64,000 nucleotides of DNA from Endozoicomonas elysicola (GTDB lineage: Bacteria > Pseudomonadota > Gammaproteobacteria > Pseudomonadales > Endozoicomonadaceae). The notes under the pieces were generated by a model. It saw nothing but the letters and a program-made list of their open reading frames with translations, was not told where the DNA came from and made no database searches. Both the position numbers and the translations under genes were made by a program. The stretch spans positions 4,837,022-4,901,021 of the forward strand of contig NZ_JOJP01000001.1 of assembly GCF_000710775.1 (NCBI RefSeq). Reading direction: 5' to 3'. Below, piece after piece: positions 7,691 to 17,499 of the stretch; positions within the stretch are counted from its first letter, which is position 1, and each line of letters begins with the position of its first letter.

Positions 7691-8248
7691 ATGTACGTAC
7701 CGGAGAAACCTCTTCACTCCTATCCTTGGTGGCTCAAGCCCTTTTTCTGGAGCCAGAAGCGCCGCTATGGAAAAGTCCTTAAGCCTGGCTTGCTATGGGC
7801 CAGAGTCCCAAAGCTATTTGCCACGGTAGCCGCTCTTTATGGCGTTCTGGATCGCAAAAAATCCCCACTGTCACCGGAACTGCGTTCACTGGTAACGGTC
7901 AGAGTTTCTCAGGTTAACTGGTGTGCGTTCTGTGTTGACGTTAACGCCATGACTCTGGCTAAACGTGCAGGCAGTATGGACAAGGTCGAAGCGCTTGATG
8001 ACTGGAAAAACTCTGACCTGTTCAGTAGCCAGGAACGGATTGCACTGGAATATACAGAAACGGTCACTTATAGCGACCGTCAGGTAACTCCAGAGCTGAT
8101 GAAACAGTTAAAAGCCTATTTTGATAATGACTCGATCATAGAGCTGACAGGACTTATTGCTTTTCAGAACATGTCCAGTAAATTTAATGCAGCCTTGGAT
8201 GTTCCTGCAGAAGGCTTCTGCAAAATACCGGAAAAAACCCAACAATAG
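7691..8248 (+). CDS. ynjA: YnjA-like carboxymuconolactone decarboxylase (AhpD-type) family protein
   Basis: 185 residues closely resembling E. coli YnjA across the whole length, for example the PxxxxRxYGxVL opening, ERKRSPL-like and FCVD segments, and the C-terminal CxIPEK. The AhpD core has CAFC (two Cys three apart) with Asn where the usual proton-relay His would be (VDVN). The family uses the Cys pair for disulfide reduction or peroxide handling; the role of YnjA is not established. I start at 7691 because the longer frame from 7499 runs through the palindromic repeat. First gene of the plus-strand cluster with TVP38 and rhodanese genes. Confidence 0.85.
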   Translation: MYVPEKPLHSYPWWLKPFFWSQKRRYGKVLKPGLLWARVPKLFATVAALYGVLDRKKSPLSPELRSLVTVRVSQVNWCAFCVDVNAMTLAKRAGSMDKVEALDDWKNSDLFSSQERIALEYTETVTYSDRQVTPELMKQLKAYFDNDSIIELTGLIAFQNMSSKFNAALDVPAEGFCKIPEKTQQ

Positions 8249-8259
8249 AAAACCGCTAA

Positions 8260-8949
8260 ATGAGCATTCAAACCATTATCAAACCGGCTATTACCCTGTT
8301 ATTGATCATCGTTGCACTGGTCATCCCGCCGGTACGTGAATGGTTATCTGAAATGATCCACATTTTATCATCCGTGGATATTGACCAGGTGCGACTATAT
8401 ATTCTGAGCTTTGGAGTCTGGGCACCGCTGGTTTCTGCGTTGATGATGGTTCTCCAGGCAGTATTAGCCCCGCTTCCAGCTTTTATGATCACCTTTGCCA
8501 ACGCTGCTGTATTTGGTTGGTGGCAGGGGGCGCTGCTCTCCTGGAGCAGTGCAATGGTGGCGGCTGTGCTCTGTTTTTTCCTCGCCCGCTGGTTCGGTCG
8601 GGGCTTTGTGACAAAACTCACCAGCCATTTTGCCATTGAGCAAGTGGATCGGTTTTTTGCCCGTCATGGTCAGTACACAGTCCTTATAGCCCGACTACTG
8701 CCCTTCATTTCATTTGATATTGTCAGCTACGGTGCCGGACTGACATCAATGAAGCTCCGGCACTTCCTGATAGCCACGGGTATTGGCCAATTACCAGCGA
8801 CCCTGATTTACTCCTACGTCGGTGGAATGCTGACGGGTGGAAGCCGTCTTTTTGTAACGGCTCTCCTGACACTGTTTGCTATCACCGTTCTGGTCTTTTT
8901 CCTGAAGACCATCTATTTGCGGGACTCAGGAACTGCTTCGGATGTGTAA
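8260..8949 (+). CDS. TVP38/TMEM64 (VTT/DedA-like) membrane protein, YdjX/YdjZ type
   Basis: 229-residue inner-membrane protein with about five hydrophobic segments. The VTT-domain signature is visible in the middle: a reentrant stretch with FANAAVFGWWQGALLSW, then ARLLPFISFDIVSYGAG and GIGQLPATLIYSY. E. coli YdjX and YdjZ belong to this family; eukaryotic relatives are lipid scramblase-like. It starts 11 nt after the YnjA-like stop and overlaps the next gene by 8 nt, so translation is probably coupled. The substrate is unknown. Confidence 0.88.
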   Translation: MSIQTIIKPAITLLLIIVALVIPPVREWLSEMIHILSSVDIDQVRLYILSFGVWAPLVSALMMVLQAVLAPLPAFMITFANAAVFGWWQGALLSWSSAMVAAVLCFFLARWFGRGFVTKLTSHFAIEQVDRFFARHGQYTVLIARLLPFISFDIVSYGAGLTSMKLRHFLIATGIGQLPATLIYSYVGGMLTGGSRLFVTALLTLFAITVLVFFLKTIYLRDSGTASDV

Positions 8950-9844
8950 AAAACAATTACGATCGTACGCCCACGGGCACTTTTTACTGCTCATACTGGC
9001 TTTGCTGCCTCTTCGATTATTGCAGGCCGCACCTCAGGACTACTTTATCAGTGCCGAGACCGTTGTCAGCAACCTGAAAGACTACCTTCTAATCGATGCC
9101 CGAGAGCATTCTGAATACCTTAAAGGGCATATTCCCGGAGCCCGATCCGTTCAATGGCAATCATTTTCTGACATGATTGGAGAAACTGGCAGCGAAACAT
9201 GGGGAACCGTGCTTAATAATCAGGCACTGGAAAATCAGATCCAAAAGATTGGCCTGACCCCGACTGATAATATTGTTGTCTATGCTGATGCTCACCAAGG
9301 CTGGGGAGAAGATGGTCGTATTGTCTGGAGCCTGAGGGTAGCTGGGTTAAGAAATGTTCGCATTCTCGATGGCGGTTACAGCTACTGGAAAGAAAAAGGA
9401 CTGAAAACGACTGTTATTCCCACCTTATTCAATACCAGAAGCGACTTTAAGATAACCCGCAGAGATGACTCATCAACCATAAACACCAAAGCACTTTACA
9501 CGGATTACGCCAAGTTTCGTGTTATCGACTCACGCTCCCCAGAAGAATATCAAGGCCAGAAAGACCTTGGTGAAGCCAGGAAGGGTCACTTACCCGGCGC
9601 AGTCAGCTTACCATTTCAGCAGTTGCTTATGCCGGACGGAACCCTGAAGTCATTTGACGAAATCAATCAAATTTTATCCGAGCAGGATATTACGAAAACC
9701 AGCCCAATTGTTGTTTACTGCACTGCAGGTATTCGCTCCGCCTATATGGTTATGGTACTGAAAGCGGCAGGCTACACCAATGTCAGGAATTATACGCCCT
9801 CTTTTTATCACTGGGCTGCGTTATCCTACACCCCCATTGAATGA
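8942..9844 (+). CDS. Exported two-domain rhodanese (sulfurtransferase)
   Basis: 300 residues. An N-terminal signal peptide (about 10-29, ending near QAAPQ) suggests export to the periplasm. Two rhodanese domains follow: residues about 35-155, whose active loop reads YADAHQGW and lacks Cys, and about 170-295, whose active-site loop CTAGIRS carries the catalytic Cys near residue 260. So the first domain is structural, as in SseA-type thiosulfate or mercaptopyruvate sulfurtransferases. Overlaps the membrane-protein gene by 8 nt and precedes the YnjE-like gene by 73 nt. Confidence 0.9.
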   Translation: MCKKQLRSYAHGHFLLLILALLPLRLLQAAPQDYFISAETVVSNLKDYLLIDAREHSEYLKGHIPGARSVQWQSFSDMIGETGSETWGTVLNNQALENQIQKIGLTPTDNIVVYADAHQGWGEDGRIVWSLRVAGLRNVRILDGGYSYWKEKGLKTTVIPTLFNTRSDFKITRRDDSSTINTKALYTDYAKFRVIDSRSPEEYQGQKDLGEARKGHLPGAVSLPFQQLLMPDGTLKSFDEINQILSEQDITKTSPIVVYCTAGIRSAYMVMVLKAAGYTNVRNYTPSFYHWAALSYTPIE

Positions 9845-9917
9845 CAATTTAAACGCTGTCTTTGTTTTCTTGAAAACCCATTACTGTTGCTATTGAACCA
9901 ACAGGAGACAAACCTTT

Positions 9918-11291
9918 ATGGCACCTCGGAAGCGTGTTCCGCGCTCTGCTTTTGCACTCTGTTTGTGTGCAGCCCTCTTTTCTACTTCGATTTTATTCAC
10001 CATCAATTTGACTGGCTGTCGAATGTTTAATCAGGAGAAGGCTCATTTCCCCATGGAAGAAATATCTGTATCGCAGCTGCAACAATGGCAGATCAGTTCT
10101 AAGCCGTTGGTCATTATTGATGCCCGTGCAGATCATTTTTTTAACGGATGGCCAGCCGGTGAAGGTATTAAGCAGGGGCATATAAAAGATGCCATCAGCT
10201 TTCAGCCCCACTGGCTTGAGTTAGCTGATTCATCAGAAGATCAACAACAGCTTCTGGCAGAAAAAGGGATCCATAAAAAAGAGGTGCCATTGGTTGTTTA
10301 TGATCAAAATGACGGCTCCGCTGGCGCCCTGTACCAGAGCTTGAAGCAGCAGGGCTTCACAGAAGTATACCAGCTTGCTGGTGGTATTCAGGCGTGGGGA
10401 GATGCAGGTAATGAAACTATAGTTCTCCCAAAATACCACAAACTGGTTTATCCCCAGTGGTTACAACAGCAGTTGGAAAGAAAAAAAGAACAGAGCCTGA
10501 TCACTCTTGAAGTGGGTTACGAAGAGGAATCCGAATATCGATCAGGGCATATCCCTGGCGCCATTTACCTAGATACCCGTGAGATTGAATGGAATCAGGG
10601 AACCCCCTCGTGGAATTTTATACCGGATAACCGACTGGCTAAACTGCTGGCTCAATACGGCATTGATAAAAGCACAATGGTCGTTGTCTATGCCGATGAG
10701 CTTGCTATGGGCGCTTACCGTGCCGCTGTAGCCCTACTATATTCGGGTGTTACTGATGTACGTGTACTTAATGGTGGCAAGCAGGCATGGAAGGCTCAGG
10801 GATATAACCTGGAAACCAACGTTAATTACCCAACCCCTTTAGCTCGCACGACACTTCAGGTTCCGGATAATGATGACCTGGTCATCAATATTCCGGAAGT
10901 AAAAGCGCTTATGGATGATCCAGATACCATCCTGGCCAGCGTAATGACGCCTGAGGAGTTTAACGGTGAGAAATCCGGTTACTTCCGTTACAGCAAGGCA
11001 GGACATATCCCAGGCTCTGTTTTACTGGAAAACGGTGAAAGTGCTTATGACATGCTCAACTATCAGGACATTGATGGCACCATGCGCTCATGGACAGAAA
11101 TTGAAAAAATGTGGCAGAAAAAAGGGATTACTGCGGACAAGGAAGTGAGCTTTTATTGCGGCACCGGCTGGCGCGCCAGTGAAGCTTTTTTTGCGGCTTA
11201 TCTTATGGGTTGGAAAAAGATCAGTGTCTTTGACGACGGCTGGATTGGCTGGAGTATGGACCCTGCCAATCCAGTAGCACCTAAGGGTTAA
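9918..11291 (+). CDS. ynjE: Three-domain rhodanese lipoprotein, YnjE-like thiosulfate sulfurtransferase
   Basis: 457 residues. A signal peptide ends in a lipobox, LTGC (about residue 34), so it is probably a lipoprotein. Three rhodanese domains follow (about 48-160, 180-295, 315-455). The only active-site Cys is C414 in CGTGWRAS in the last domain, the arrangement of E. coli YnjE, which is a three-domain periplasmic sulfurtransferase. A good AGGAG precedes the ATG. The 3' end overlaps the convergent M48 protease gene by 4 nt. With its neighbours it forms a sulfur-handling envelope cluster. Confidence 0.88.
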   Translation: MAPRKRVPRSAFALCLCAALFSTSILFTINLTGCRMFNQEKAHFPMEEISVSQLQQWQISSKPLVIIDARADHFFNGWPAGEGIKQGHIKDAISFQPHWLELADSSEDQQQLLAEKGIHKKEVPLVVYDQNDGSAGALYQSLKQQGFTEVYQLAGGIQAWGDAGNETIVLPKYHKLVYPQWLQQQLERKKEQSLITLEVGYEEESEYRSGHIPGAIYLDTREIEWNQGTPSWNFIPDNRLAKLLAQYGIDKSTMVVVYADELAMGAYRAAVALLYSGVTDVRVLNGGKQAWKAQGYNLETNVNYPTPLARTTLQVPDNDDLVINIPEVKALMDDPDTILASVMTPEEFNGEKSGYFRYSKAGHIPGSVLLENGESAYDMLNYQDIDGTMRSWTEIEKMWQKKGITADKEVSFYCGTGWRASEAFFAAYLMGWKKISVFDDGWIGWSMDPANPVAPKG

Positions 11292-12109
11292 TTGGTTTTG
11301 CTGATCGCCTGCTGGTAGAGATGATCCACTTTTACAATATTGGCATTTAGTCCATTAATACGGGTATCGTGGGACGGGTGTGTGCTCATAAATTCCGGCA
11401 CACTTCCACCACTTTGCGCTGACATCTTTTTCCACAGGCTGACAGCAGCTCTTGGGTTATAACCAGCCCGCGCCATCAGCTCCAACCCAATGAGGTCAGC
11501 CTCGGCCTCATTGGTACGACTATTAGGCAATGTCAACGCATAATTCACTACGGTACTGCCAATATTCATTACCTCAGGGCTAACACCCAGAAGAATACCC
11601 AGCGTATCCTGACCCAGCTGCACGGCATAAGCCTGAGACATAGCCTCACGCCCATGCTCCCTAAGGGCATGCGCCATTTCGTGCCCCATGATGGCGGCAA
11701 TTTCATCATCGGTTAGTTTGAGAGTGTCAATGATACCGGTATAAAACATGATCTTGCCCCCTGGCATACAGTAGGCATTGAGCTGTTTATCGGTCATCAG
11801 ATTGACTTCCCACTTCCAGTTCCGGGCATCCTGTCGAAACACCGCAACATGAGACACCAGACGGTCAGCAATCGTACGCAGTCTTTTAACGTCGGCAGGC
11901 TTCTGGTTCAACACCTCTTTTTTACGGGCCTTGCTTAACTCTTCCTGGTAAGCCTCTGCTGACATAGCACTCACCTGACTTTCGGACAGCAGGGAGAACA
12001 TTTTCTGCTCCCGATGCACACCGATTGAGCCGGAATTGGTTGTCGACACCGTCTGACACCCTGTCAGGAAAATACACAGGCTGACGCCCAAAACCTTTAA
12101 CCACTTCAT
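11288..12109 (-). CDS. M48 family metalloprotease lipoprotein, LoiP/YggG-like
   Basis: About 273 residues. Signal peptide with lipobox LTGC near residue 18. The zinc motif HEMAH (HExxH) is followed by the gluzincin Glu in NEAEAD, the M48 arrangement. Envelope quality-control proteases LoiP and BepA of E. coli are relatives. I prefer the ATG at 12109 over the one at 12115 because AGGT lies too close to the latter. The catalytic domain is complete and there are no TPR repeats, so it is nearer LoiP than BepA. Tail-to-tail with the YnjE-like gene. Confidence 0.88.
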   Translation of the reverse strand: MKWLKVLGVSLCIFLTGCQTVSTTNSGSIGVHREQKMFSLLSESQVSAMSAEAYQEELSKARKKEVLNQKPADVKRLRTIADRLVSHVAVFRQDARNWKWEVNLMTDKQLNAYCMPGGKIMFYTGIIDTLKLTDDEIAAIMGHEMAHALREHGREAMSQAYAVQLGQDTLGILLGVSPEVMNIGSTVVNYALTLPNSRTNEAEADLIGLELMARAGYNPRAAVSLWKKMSAQSGGSVPEFMSTHPSHDTRINGLNANIVKVDHLYQQAISKTN

Positions 12110-12144
12110 CCCCATTACCTGTACTCTAAAAAGCCAACATTTGA

Positions 12145-13428
12145 TTAATTATTGTCGTTACCTAACTGACCCAGCCATTGCTCTAAGCGCTGACATGCTG
12201 CAAACAATCTTGGGCAATACTGTTGAACAAAGCCCTCTGGCTCGTAATGCCCTGCTGTCACCGCATCAAGTGCTCTGGCTCCATCAAAGTCTACAAATGC
12301 CATTCTGACAAATAACTGGTCTGCCATTAAACCAAAATCACTGCCAGGAAGCACCGCTACACCGGTCTCTGACAGTAAGATATTGCATAAGTCATCAGAG
12401 CAGTTTATACCGCGAGCGCTCAGCTGCTCACGGAATGCTTCAAAACTGACAAAGAGATAGAAACCTCCCACAGGATCAGCCATTTGCAAGCCTATACTTC
12501 TCAAGGAGCCCACCATATACTCGGCTATCAGCGCCAGAACCTGCTGACTTTGCTCAAGATACCGGGTAATTTCAGAACTTCCTGCAAAGGCTGTACACGC
12601 TGCATACTGAATTGGAGCACTGGTTGAGGTAAAAGTTTCACTGGCAATAACTGCCATGGTATCCTGGACTCTGCGCAGCTCTTTCGGGAAAACCATCGTA
12701 CCCAATCTCCAGCCTCCAGCACCACACCATTTGCTCAATCCACCACTGAGGATAGTACCCTCAGGATAGAAAGTAGCCATGGAGTGATGCTGACCAGAAA
12801 ACCGGGTTTCACCGTAAATTTCATCAGCAATAATAATGATCTTCTGCCGTCTTGCCACTTCAGCCAGTGCTTTCAGCTGTTCTGGCTCATAGCTTGCGCC
12901 AGTTGGGTTTGATGGATAATTCAACAGAAGAAAGCGCGCTTCATCCCCTGGAGGCGCTAACTGCTCCAGTTGTTCGGGAAGCATTTGCCATTGATTATCC
13001 ATAGTCGTTGGCAAGTAACTAACCTTTCGTCCCAACATAACAGCTTGGGGCACATAGGATACCCAGCTGGGAGCAGGTAGAATCAGCTCAGCCTGACAGG
13101 CCATTTGGATATTAAACAACAACTCTTTGGAACCCGGACCAACCAGTACTGATTCAGCATCCACATCGAGCCCCCTGCTCTGGTAGTAGTCAGCGACTGC
13201 CTGACGCAAAGCCTGAAGCCCGCGTACCGGGAGATAATCTTTTTCATGAGCGTGCTTCTGCAGGCTTTTTACAACAATATCAGGTACTGGAAAAGGCGAT
13301 TGCCCCAAACCAAGCCGGATAATATCCCGCCCTTCTTTTATTAATTGCTGACTAAGTTCATTGATTTTCAATGTTGCCGATGGCTCAAGTGTCCGTACCG
13401 TAGGATTGAGCTGGTTTTCGTGAATCAT
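12145..13428 (-). CDS. Class I/II PLP-dependent aminotransferase
   Basis: 427 residues of the aspartate-aminotransferase fold. The Schiff-base lysine is in GLSKWCGAGGWRLG; NYPSNPTGA gives the substrate-binding Asn, and ADEIYGE the Asp/Tyr that hold the cofactor. A C-terminal Arg for the substrate carboxylate is expected near MAFVD. The tail of about 30 residues after that is longer than in most relatives. Substrate not determinable; aspartate or aromatic amino acids are possible. It starts 35 nt before the protease gene on the same strand and may be cotranscribed with it. Confidence 0.9.
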   Translation of the reverse strand: MIHENQLNPTVRTLEPSATLKINELSQQLIKEGRDIIRLGLGQSPFPVPDIVVKSLQKHAHEKDYLPVRGLQALRQAVADYYQSRGLDVDAESVLVGPGSKELLFNIQMACQAELILPAPSWVSYVPQAVMLGRKVSYLPTTMDNQWQMLPEQLEQLAPPGDEARFLLLNYPSNPTGASYEPEQLKALAEVARRQKIIIIADEIYGETRFSGQHHSMATFYPEGTILSGGLSKWCGAGGWRLGTMVFPKELRRVQDTMAVIASETFTSTSAPIQYAACTAFAGSSEITRYLEQSQQVLALIAEYMVGSLRSIGLQMADPVGGFYLFVSFEAFREQLSARGINCSDDLCNILLSETGVAVLPGSDFGLMADQLFVRMAFVDFDGARALDAVTAGHYEPEGFVQQYCPRLFAACQRLEQWLGQLGNDNN

Positions 13429-13673
13429 GGTTCTGGCATCCTTGCGCTTGCTGGCGCATAACTCACTTTATCAATAGAGTATCCAAGAAATAATTAAAAA
13501 TTACCCTTCCTTATAATTCCAGACTACTTTTATTTCGGTTTTTTTCAAAGAGAACCAGCCACTTTTCCTATGCAAACTATCTCAGGAAATCGTTAGCTGT
13601 TGTTCTACCATGGAAGCTATTATGACTGATACCAGTCAGGAAGCTGTGATTTAACTTATTAAGGACTTATTCG

Positions 13674-14885
13674 ATGGATGCAGTTTTAACAACCATATGG
13701 CCATTATCATCAGCACAATACCAACAAGGAAAAGAGCAAACTATTGATACCTGCTCGCCAAAAGCACGGGTTACAGCAATTGTTAATGCTCAAAAATATA
13801 TGTTAATGCAACATGGCGATCCATTTATGGGAGCCCATGCCAGCACTCAACTGGACAGTTCAGATATTGTAATAAGCCAAGGATGTACCAGTAGTACCTT
13901 TTATAATACAGACAACTCTGACGAGCTTCGCTCTGAACCTTCATTACCAGAACTCTTCCTCACACCATCAGCCAGTCACCACTTAAAAAACCAAGAAAGC
14001 CTTTTAAAACCTAACATTGAAAAGCAGCCAACAGTTGTTACAACTAAAAAGCAGCAAGCCATGCTTAATGAGAGACTACGCAGGCACGAGCTAGCTGATT
14101 TCTACAATGCTCTAAGGAAAGAATTGAGTCTAAAGCAGGCCTCAAAAGTGCAAGTAATAAGAGCATGTGCATATTATGTGTCAGAACGAGGATTAACGCC
14201 CTCTACAAGCACAAGTACAGAAATACAGAAGAAAACAGTACAAAGTAAAAAGAATAACAAAACTGAAGCCTCGCTGATGAGTGCAAACGAGAAGCGCATC
14301 TATAAAGAGCAACTTCGCCGCCAGAGACAGGCCGAAGCCCTCAAATACCTAAAGCAGTGCCTGACTTTGGGTTCTACTGAAAAACTGTCTACCCAAGAAA
14401 TATTAGAAAGCTGCCTAAGAAAAATTCGTACATTGAAAGAGAAATCAAAAAGGAAAACGTGTATTGACACTACCTCCAACTCATTAAAACCATTACCAGT
14501 CAAGACTAATGACATTGCCCTCCCTGAGATGAATAAAAAAGAATCGAACATCAGATGCTTATCTGAACCAGATACCGACAGTATAAAGCAAGCAGATAGA
14601 ACCTTTAGTCTTGAATCCCGATGCCCAACTCTTAGAATGATGCTAATTGATCCGGTTCAAAGAGATTCAGCTGCGTATATCAGTAAGTGGCATATACTTG
14701 CTTTCCCTGCAGATGAACATCAAGATCCAACAGATAAAAGTTCAGTATTGATTGCCCCCTATCACAAAGCTCATGAAAGTAGAGAAGGCAATGATGAAAC
14801 AGATTTAAAAGTACAATCGAGGAGTTACAGATATTTAGTCTTGGATCACCCCTACTGCATACCGGGTAGGCGTAATAACAAATAA
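13674..14885 (+). CDS. Orphan protein with two tandem basic helix-loop-helix (bHLH)-like domains
   Basis: 403 residues; no homologue recognised as a whole. Residues about 127-172 read as a bHLH: basic/helix 1 NERLRRHELADFYNALRKEL (E133, R134, R136, R137), short loop, helix 2 ASKVQVIRACAYYVSE. These match the conserved ERxRR, hydrophobic spacing, K/R-S-K and A-x-x-Y-I/V positions of Myc/Max proteins. A second, weaker copy is at about 206-256: KEQLRRQRQAEALKYLKQCL, then EKLSTQEILESCLRKIRTLKE. Lys-rich linkers (186-196, 255-262) could act as nuclear signals. No signal peptide, no leucine zipper. Flanks are disordered and Ser/Thr-rich. Good AAGGA 8 nt before ATG. bHLH is essentially eukaryotic, so transfer or mimicry is inferred, not shown. 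Confidence 0.72.
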   Translation: MDAVLTTIWPLSSAQYQQGKEQTIDTCSPKARVTAIVNAQKYMLMQHGDPFMGAHASTQLDSSDIVISQGCTSSTFYNTDNSDELRSEPSLPELFLTPSASHHLKNQESLLKPNIEKQPTVVTTKKQQAMLNERLRRHELADFYNALRKELSLKQASKVQVIRACAYYVSERGLTPSTSTSTEIQKKTVQSKKNNKTEASLMSANEKRIYKEQLRRQRQAEALKYLKQCLTLGSTEKLSTQEILESCLRKIRTLKEKSKRKTCIDTTSNSLKPLPVKTNDIALPEMNKKESNIRCLSEPDTDSIKQADRTFSLESRCPTLRMMLIDPVQRDSAAYISKWHILAFPADEHQDPTDKSSVLIAPYHKAHESREGNDETDLKVQSRSYRYLVLDHPYCIPGRRNNK

Positions 14886-14960
14886 ACTCCTCAGATTTTT
14901 TTGTAAGTAATCCCCTTAAACAAGGGCAGTATAGCCATTTAGTTGCTAGCAGACGTTTAA

Positions 14961-15000
14961 GATAAGAGTGCTGAATAAAATATTACTCTGCACTCTTATC
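14961..15000. terminator. Hairpin between the bHLH-like gene and metE
   Basis: Perfect 11-bp stem GATAAGAGTGC/GCACTCTTATC with an 18-nt loop between two convergent genes. No long T run follows, so termination is probable but not certain. Confidence 0.55.
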
Positions 15001-15023
15001 AACAAAATAACTTTCAAAATTTC

Positions 15024-17321
15024 TCAGAAATCAGCATGCCTAAGTGACTTTGCAGCCTCCACCATATTGTTCAAAGCTGCTTCTACCTCGGGCCAGTCTC
15101 TGGTTTTCAATCCACAGTCGGGATTAACCCATAAACGCTCTTTGGGAATTTTTTGTGCCGCCTTAGTCATCAGAGTTTGTATCCACTCAATGCTAGGTAC
15201 ATTGGGTGAATGAATATCATAAACGCCAGGACCTATTTCATTGGGATATTCAAACTCCTCAAAAGCATCCAGCAGCTCCATATCTGAACGAGATGTCTCT
15301 ATGGTTATTACATCTGCATCCATCGATGCAATATATTCAATAATGTCGTTAAACTCGCTGTAACACATATGGGTGTGAATCTGAGTCTCATCCTTTACTC
15401 CACTGGCCGCAATTCGAAAGCTCTTCACCGCCCATTCCAGGTAAGCTGGCCAATCTGCTTTTCTTAATGGCAGCCCTTCACGAATGGCTGGCTCATCAAT
15501 CTGAATCACACCTATTCCTGCCCTTTCCAAATCGACAACCTCATCTCTCAATACCAGAGCCAGCTGCAGGCAGGATTCCTCTCTACTTACATCATCCCTG
15601 GGGAATGACCAGCAAAGAATAGTGACAGGCCCTGTAAGCATTCCTTTAACGGGTTGACTGGTCTGATCCTGAGCATAACGACTCCATGCAATAGTCATCG
15701 GTTCAGGGCGACTGACATCACCAATTATAATGGGTGGCTTTACACAGCGGCTGCCATAACTCTGCACCCAGCCATTGGCTGTAAAAGCAAAACCGTCCAG
15801 CTGCTGACCAAAGTATTCAACCATATCATTACGTTCAGCTTCACCATGCACCAAAACGTCAAGCCCAAGCGCTTCCTGTCTTTTGATTGTATTTCGGATT
15901 TCTTCCTGCATGGCAGCGATATAAGACTGTTCATCCAGTTCACCCTTGCGGAACTGCATGCGTTTCTGCCGAATCTCCCGAGTCTGGGGAAAAGAGCCAA
16001 TAGTGGTTGTAGGAAATTCAGGCTGATTCAACTTTTCGTGCTGTAGCTTTGCCCTTACAGCATAAGGAGAGTGTCGATGATCAATCTTCTGATCTCCCTT
16101 TAATGCAGCTACCCGTTGTTCCACCAGCGTATTATGAACCCGCTGGGACTGCTGTCTGTCTGAGGCTGCCTTTTCTGCATCAGAAATCAATTTCACCACA
16201 GCCGGATCTTGTGCCTGATGCCCGCCGGTCAACGCCTGACCAATAACAGATACCTCTTCACATTTTTGTTTAGCAAAGGCAAACCATGACTTCAGTTCAT
16301 GATCAAACTCGGTTTCATTATCTAAATCGACCGGTACATGTAGCAATGAACAGCTTGGCGCTACCCAGAGTCGATCGCCTAATCGCTCTTCTGCATCACT
16401 TAACTGCTGCAGTATTTGCTTCAGGTCTGAACGCCATATATTCCGGCCATTAACCACACCGGCAGACAACACCTTATAAGCTGGCAACCGGTCAAGCAGA
16501 GCGGGTAATTGATCAGGGTCACGTGTCAAATCCACATGAATTCCATCCACCGGCAAATTAACAACCGTAGTCGTCGTTCCATTCAGACCACCAAAATAAC
16601 TGGCGAGTAGAATTTTTACCTTACAGCTTTGCAAGCGGTTATAGACGGACTCAAACGCCTGATTCCACTCCAAAGGAAGATCGAGTACAAGAATAGGTTC
16701 ATCAATCTGTACCCACTCCACATCCATTTCAGCCAGCTTTGCTAAAACTTTGTCATAAACTTCAACGACAGAATCCAGCAACTCCAGACGATCAAAAGAC
16801 TCACCTTTCACTTTCCCAAGCCACAACCAGGTCAGTGGACCGACCAATACAGGTTTTGCACTAATACCCTGCTCAATCGCTTCAGCTGTTTCATCCAGAA
16901 TAGAGGTATTGCATAGTTTGAACTGCTGTCCCTTGGTCAATTCAGGCACAATATAGTGATAGTTGGTATCAAACCATTTGGTCATTTCACAAGCAGCTAC
17001 TGATTTTCCAGTGGGAGCCCTGCCACGAGCCATTCGAAACAGGGTATCTAATTCGCCAGGGTCAGCTTCCGCGAACCGCTCGGGTACTGCTCCAAGCATC
17101 AGGGAATGGTTCAATACCTGGTCATACCATGCAAAATCACCTGTTGGGATAAGATGTAATCCCGCATCTTTCTGTAGTTGCCAGTGCCGTTTTCGTAAAC
17201 GACACCCTTCTTCCAAAAGTTCTGATTTAGACAACTCTCCTCGCCAGTAACTTTCCTGAGCCTTTTTCAGCTCACGGTTAGCGCCTATTCGTGGAAAACC
17301 AAGGTTATGAGTAGTGATCAT
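15024..17321 (-). CDS. metE: Cobalamin-independent methionine synthase
   Basis: 765 residues, the normal MetE length. It transfers the methyl group of 5-methyltetrahydropteroyltri-glutamate to homocysteine, the last step of methionine synthesis, in the cytoplasm. The zinc/homocysteine ligands are visible as HTHMC (His and Cys) and NPDCGLKTR (Cys) in the C-terminal barrel; the opening [15 protein letters not shown] is the family start. GGAG lies about 10 nt before the ATG. Divergent from metR with a MetR-box-like site in the shared region, so activation by MetR with homocysteine is expected. Confidence 0.98.
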   Translation of the reverse strand: MITTHNLGFPRIGANRELKKAQESYWRGELSKSELLEEGCRLRKRHWQLQKDAGLHLIPTGDFAWYDQVLNHSLMLGAVPERFAEADPGELDTLFRMARGRAPTGKSVAACEMTKWFDTNYHYIVPELTKGQQFKLCNTSILDETAEAIEQGISAKPVLVGPLTWLWLGKVKGESFDRLELLDSVVEVYDKVLAKLAEMDVEWVQIDEPILVLDLPLEWNQAFESVYNRLQSCKVKILLASYFGGLNGTTTTVVNLPVDGIHVDLTRDPDQLPALLDRLPAYKVLSAGVVNGRNIWRSDLKQILQQLSDAEERLGDRLWVAPSCSLLHVPVDLDNETEFDHELKSWFAFAKQKCEEVSVIGQALTGGHQAQDPAVVKLISDAEKAASDRQQSQRVHNTLVEQRVAALKGDQKIDHRHSPYAVRAKLQHEKLNQPEFPTTTIGSFPQTREIRQKRMQFRKGELDEQSYIAAMQEEIRNTIKRQEALGLDVLVHGEAERNDMVEYFGQQLDGFAFTANGWVQSYGSRCVKPPIIIGDVSRPEPMTIAWSRYAQDQTSQPVKGMLTGPVTILCWSFPRDDVSREESCLQLALVLRDEVVDLERAGIGVIQIDEPAIREGLPLRKADWPAYLEWAVKSFRIAASGVKDETQIHTHMCYSEFNDIIEYIASMDADVITIETSRSDMELLDAFEEFEYPNEIGPGVYDIHSPNVPSIEWIQTLMTKAAQKIPKERLWVNPDCGLKTRDWPEVEAALNNMVEAAKSLRHADF

Positions 17322-17404
17322 GTAAAAACTCCGGGGAGATCATCAAATTTATTGTTTTCAGGATTGATCAAAGAGTAGTCACGATTCTGTTGGAGAGTTA
17401 AACT

Positions 17405-17417
17405 TGAATCAAACTCA
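17405..17417. promoter_or_regulatory. MetR-box-like site between metE and metR
   Basis: TGAATCAAACTCA differs by one base from TGAANNNNNTTCA, the MetR recognition pattern. It lies 84 bp from the metE start and 83 bp from the metR start. A second weaker half (GTGAAAG) is near 17435. Confidence 0.55.
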
Positions 17418-17499
17418 TTTTTCTAATAATAAAAGTGAAAGATACTAATAAACATAGTCTTATGGTCTACCTAAAAGGCTAACAGGAGAAGCACGAGCT

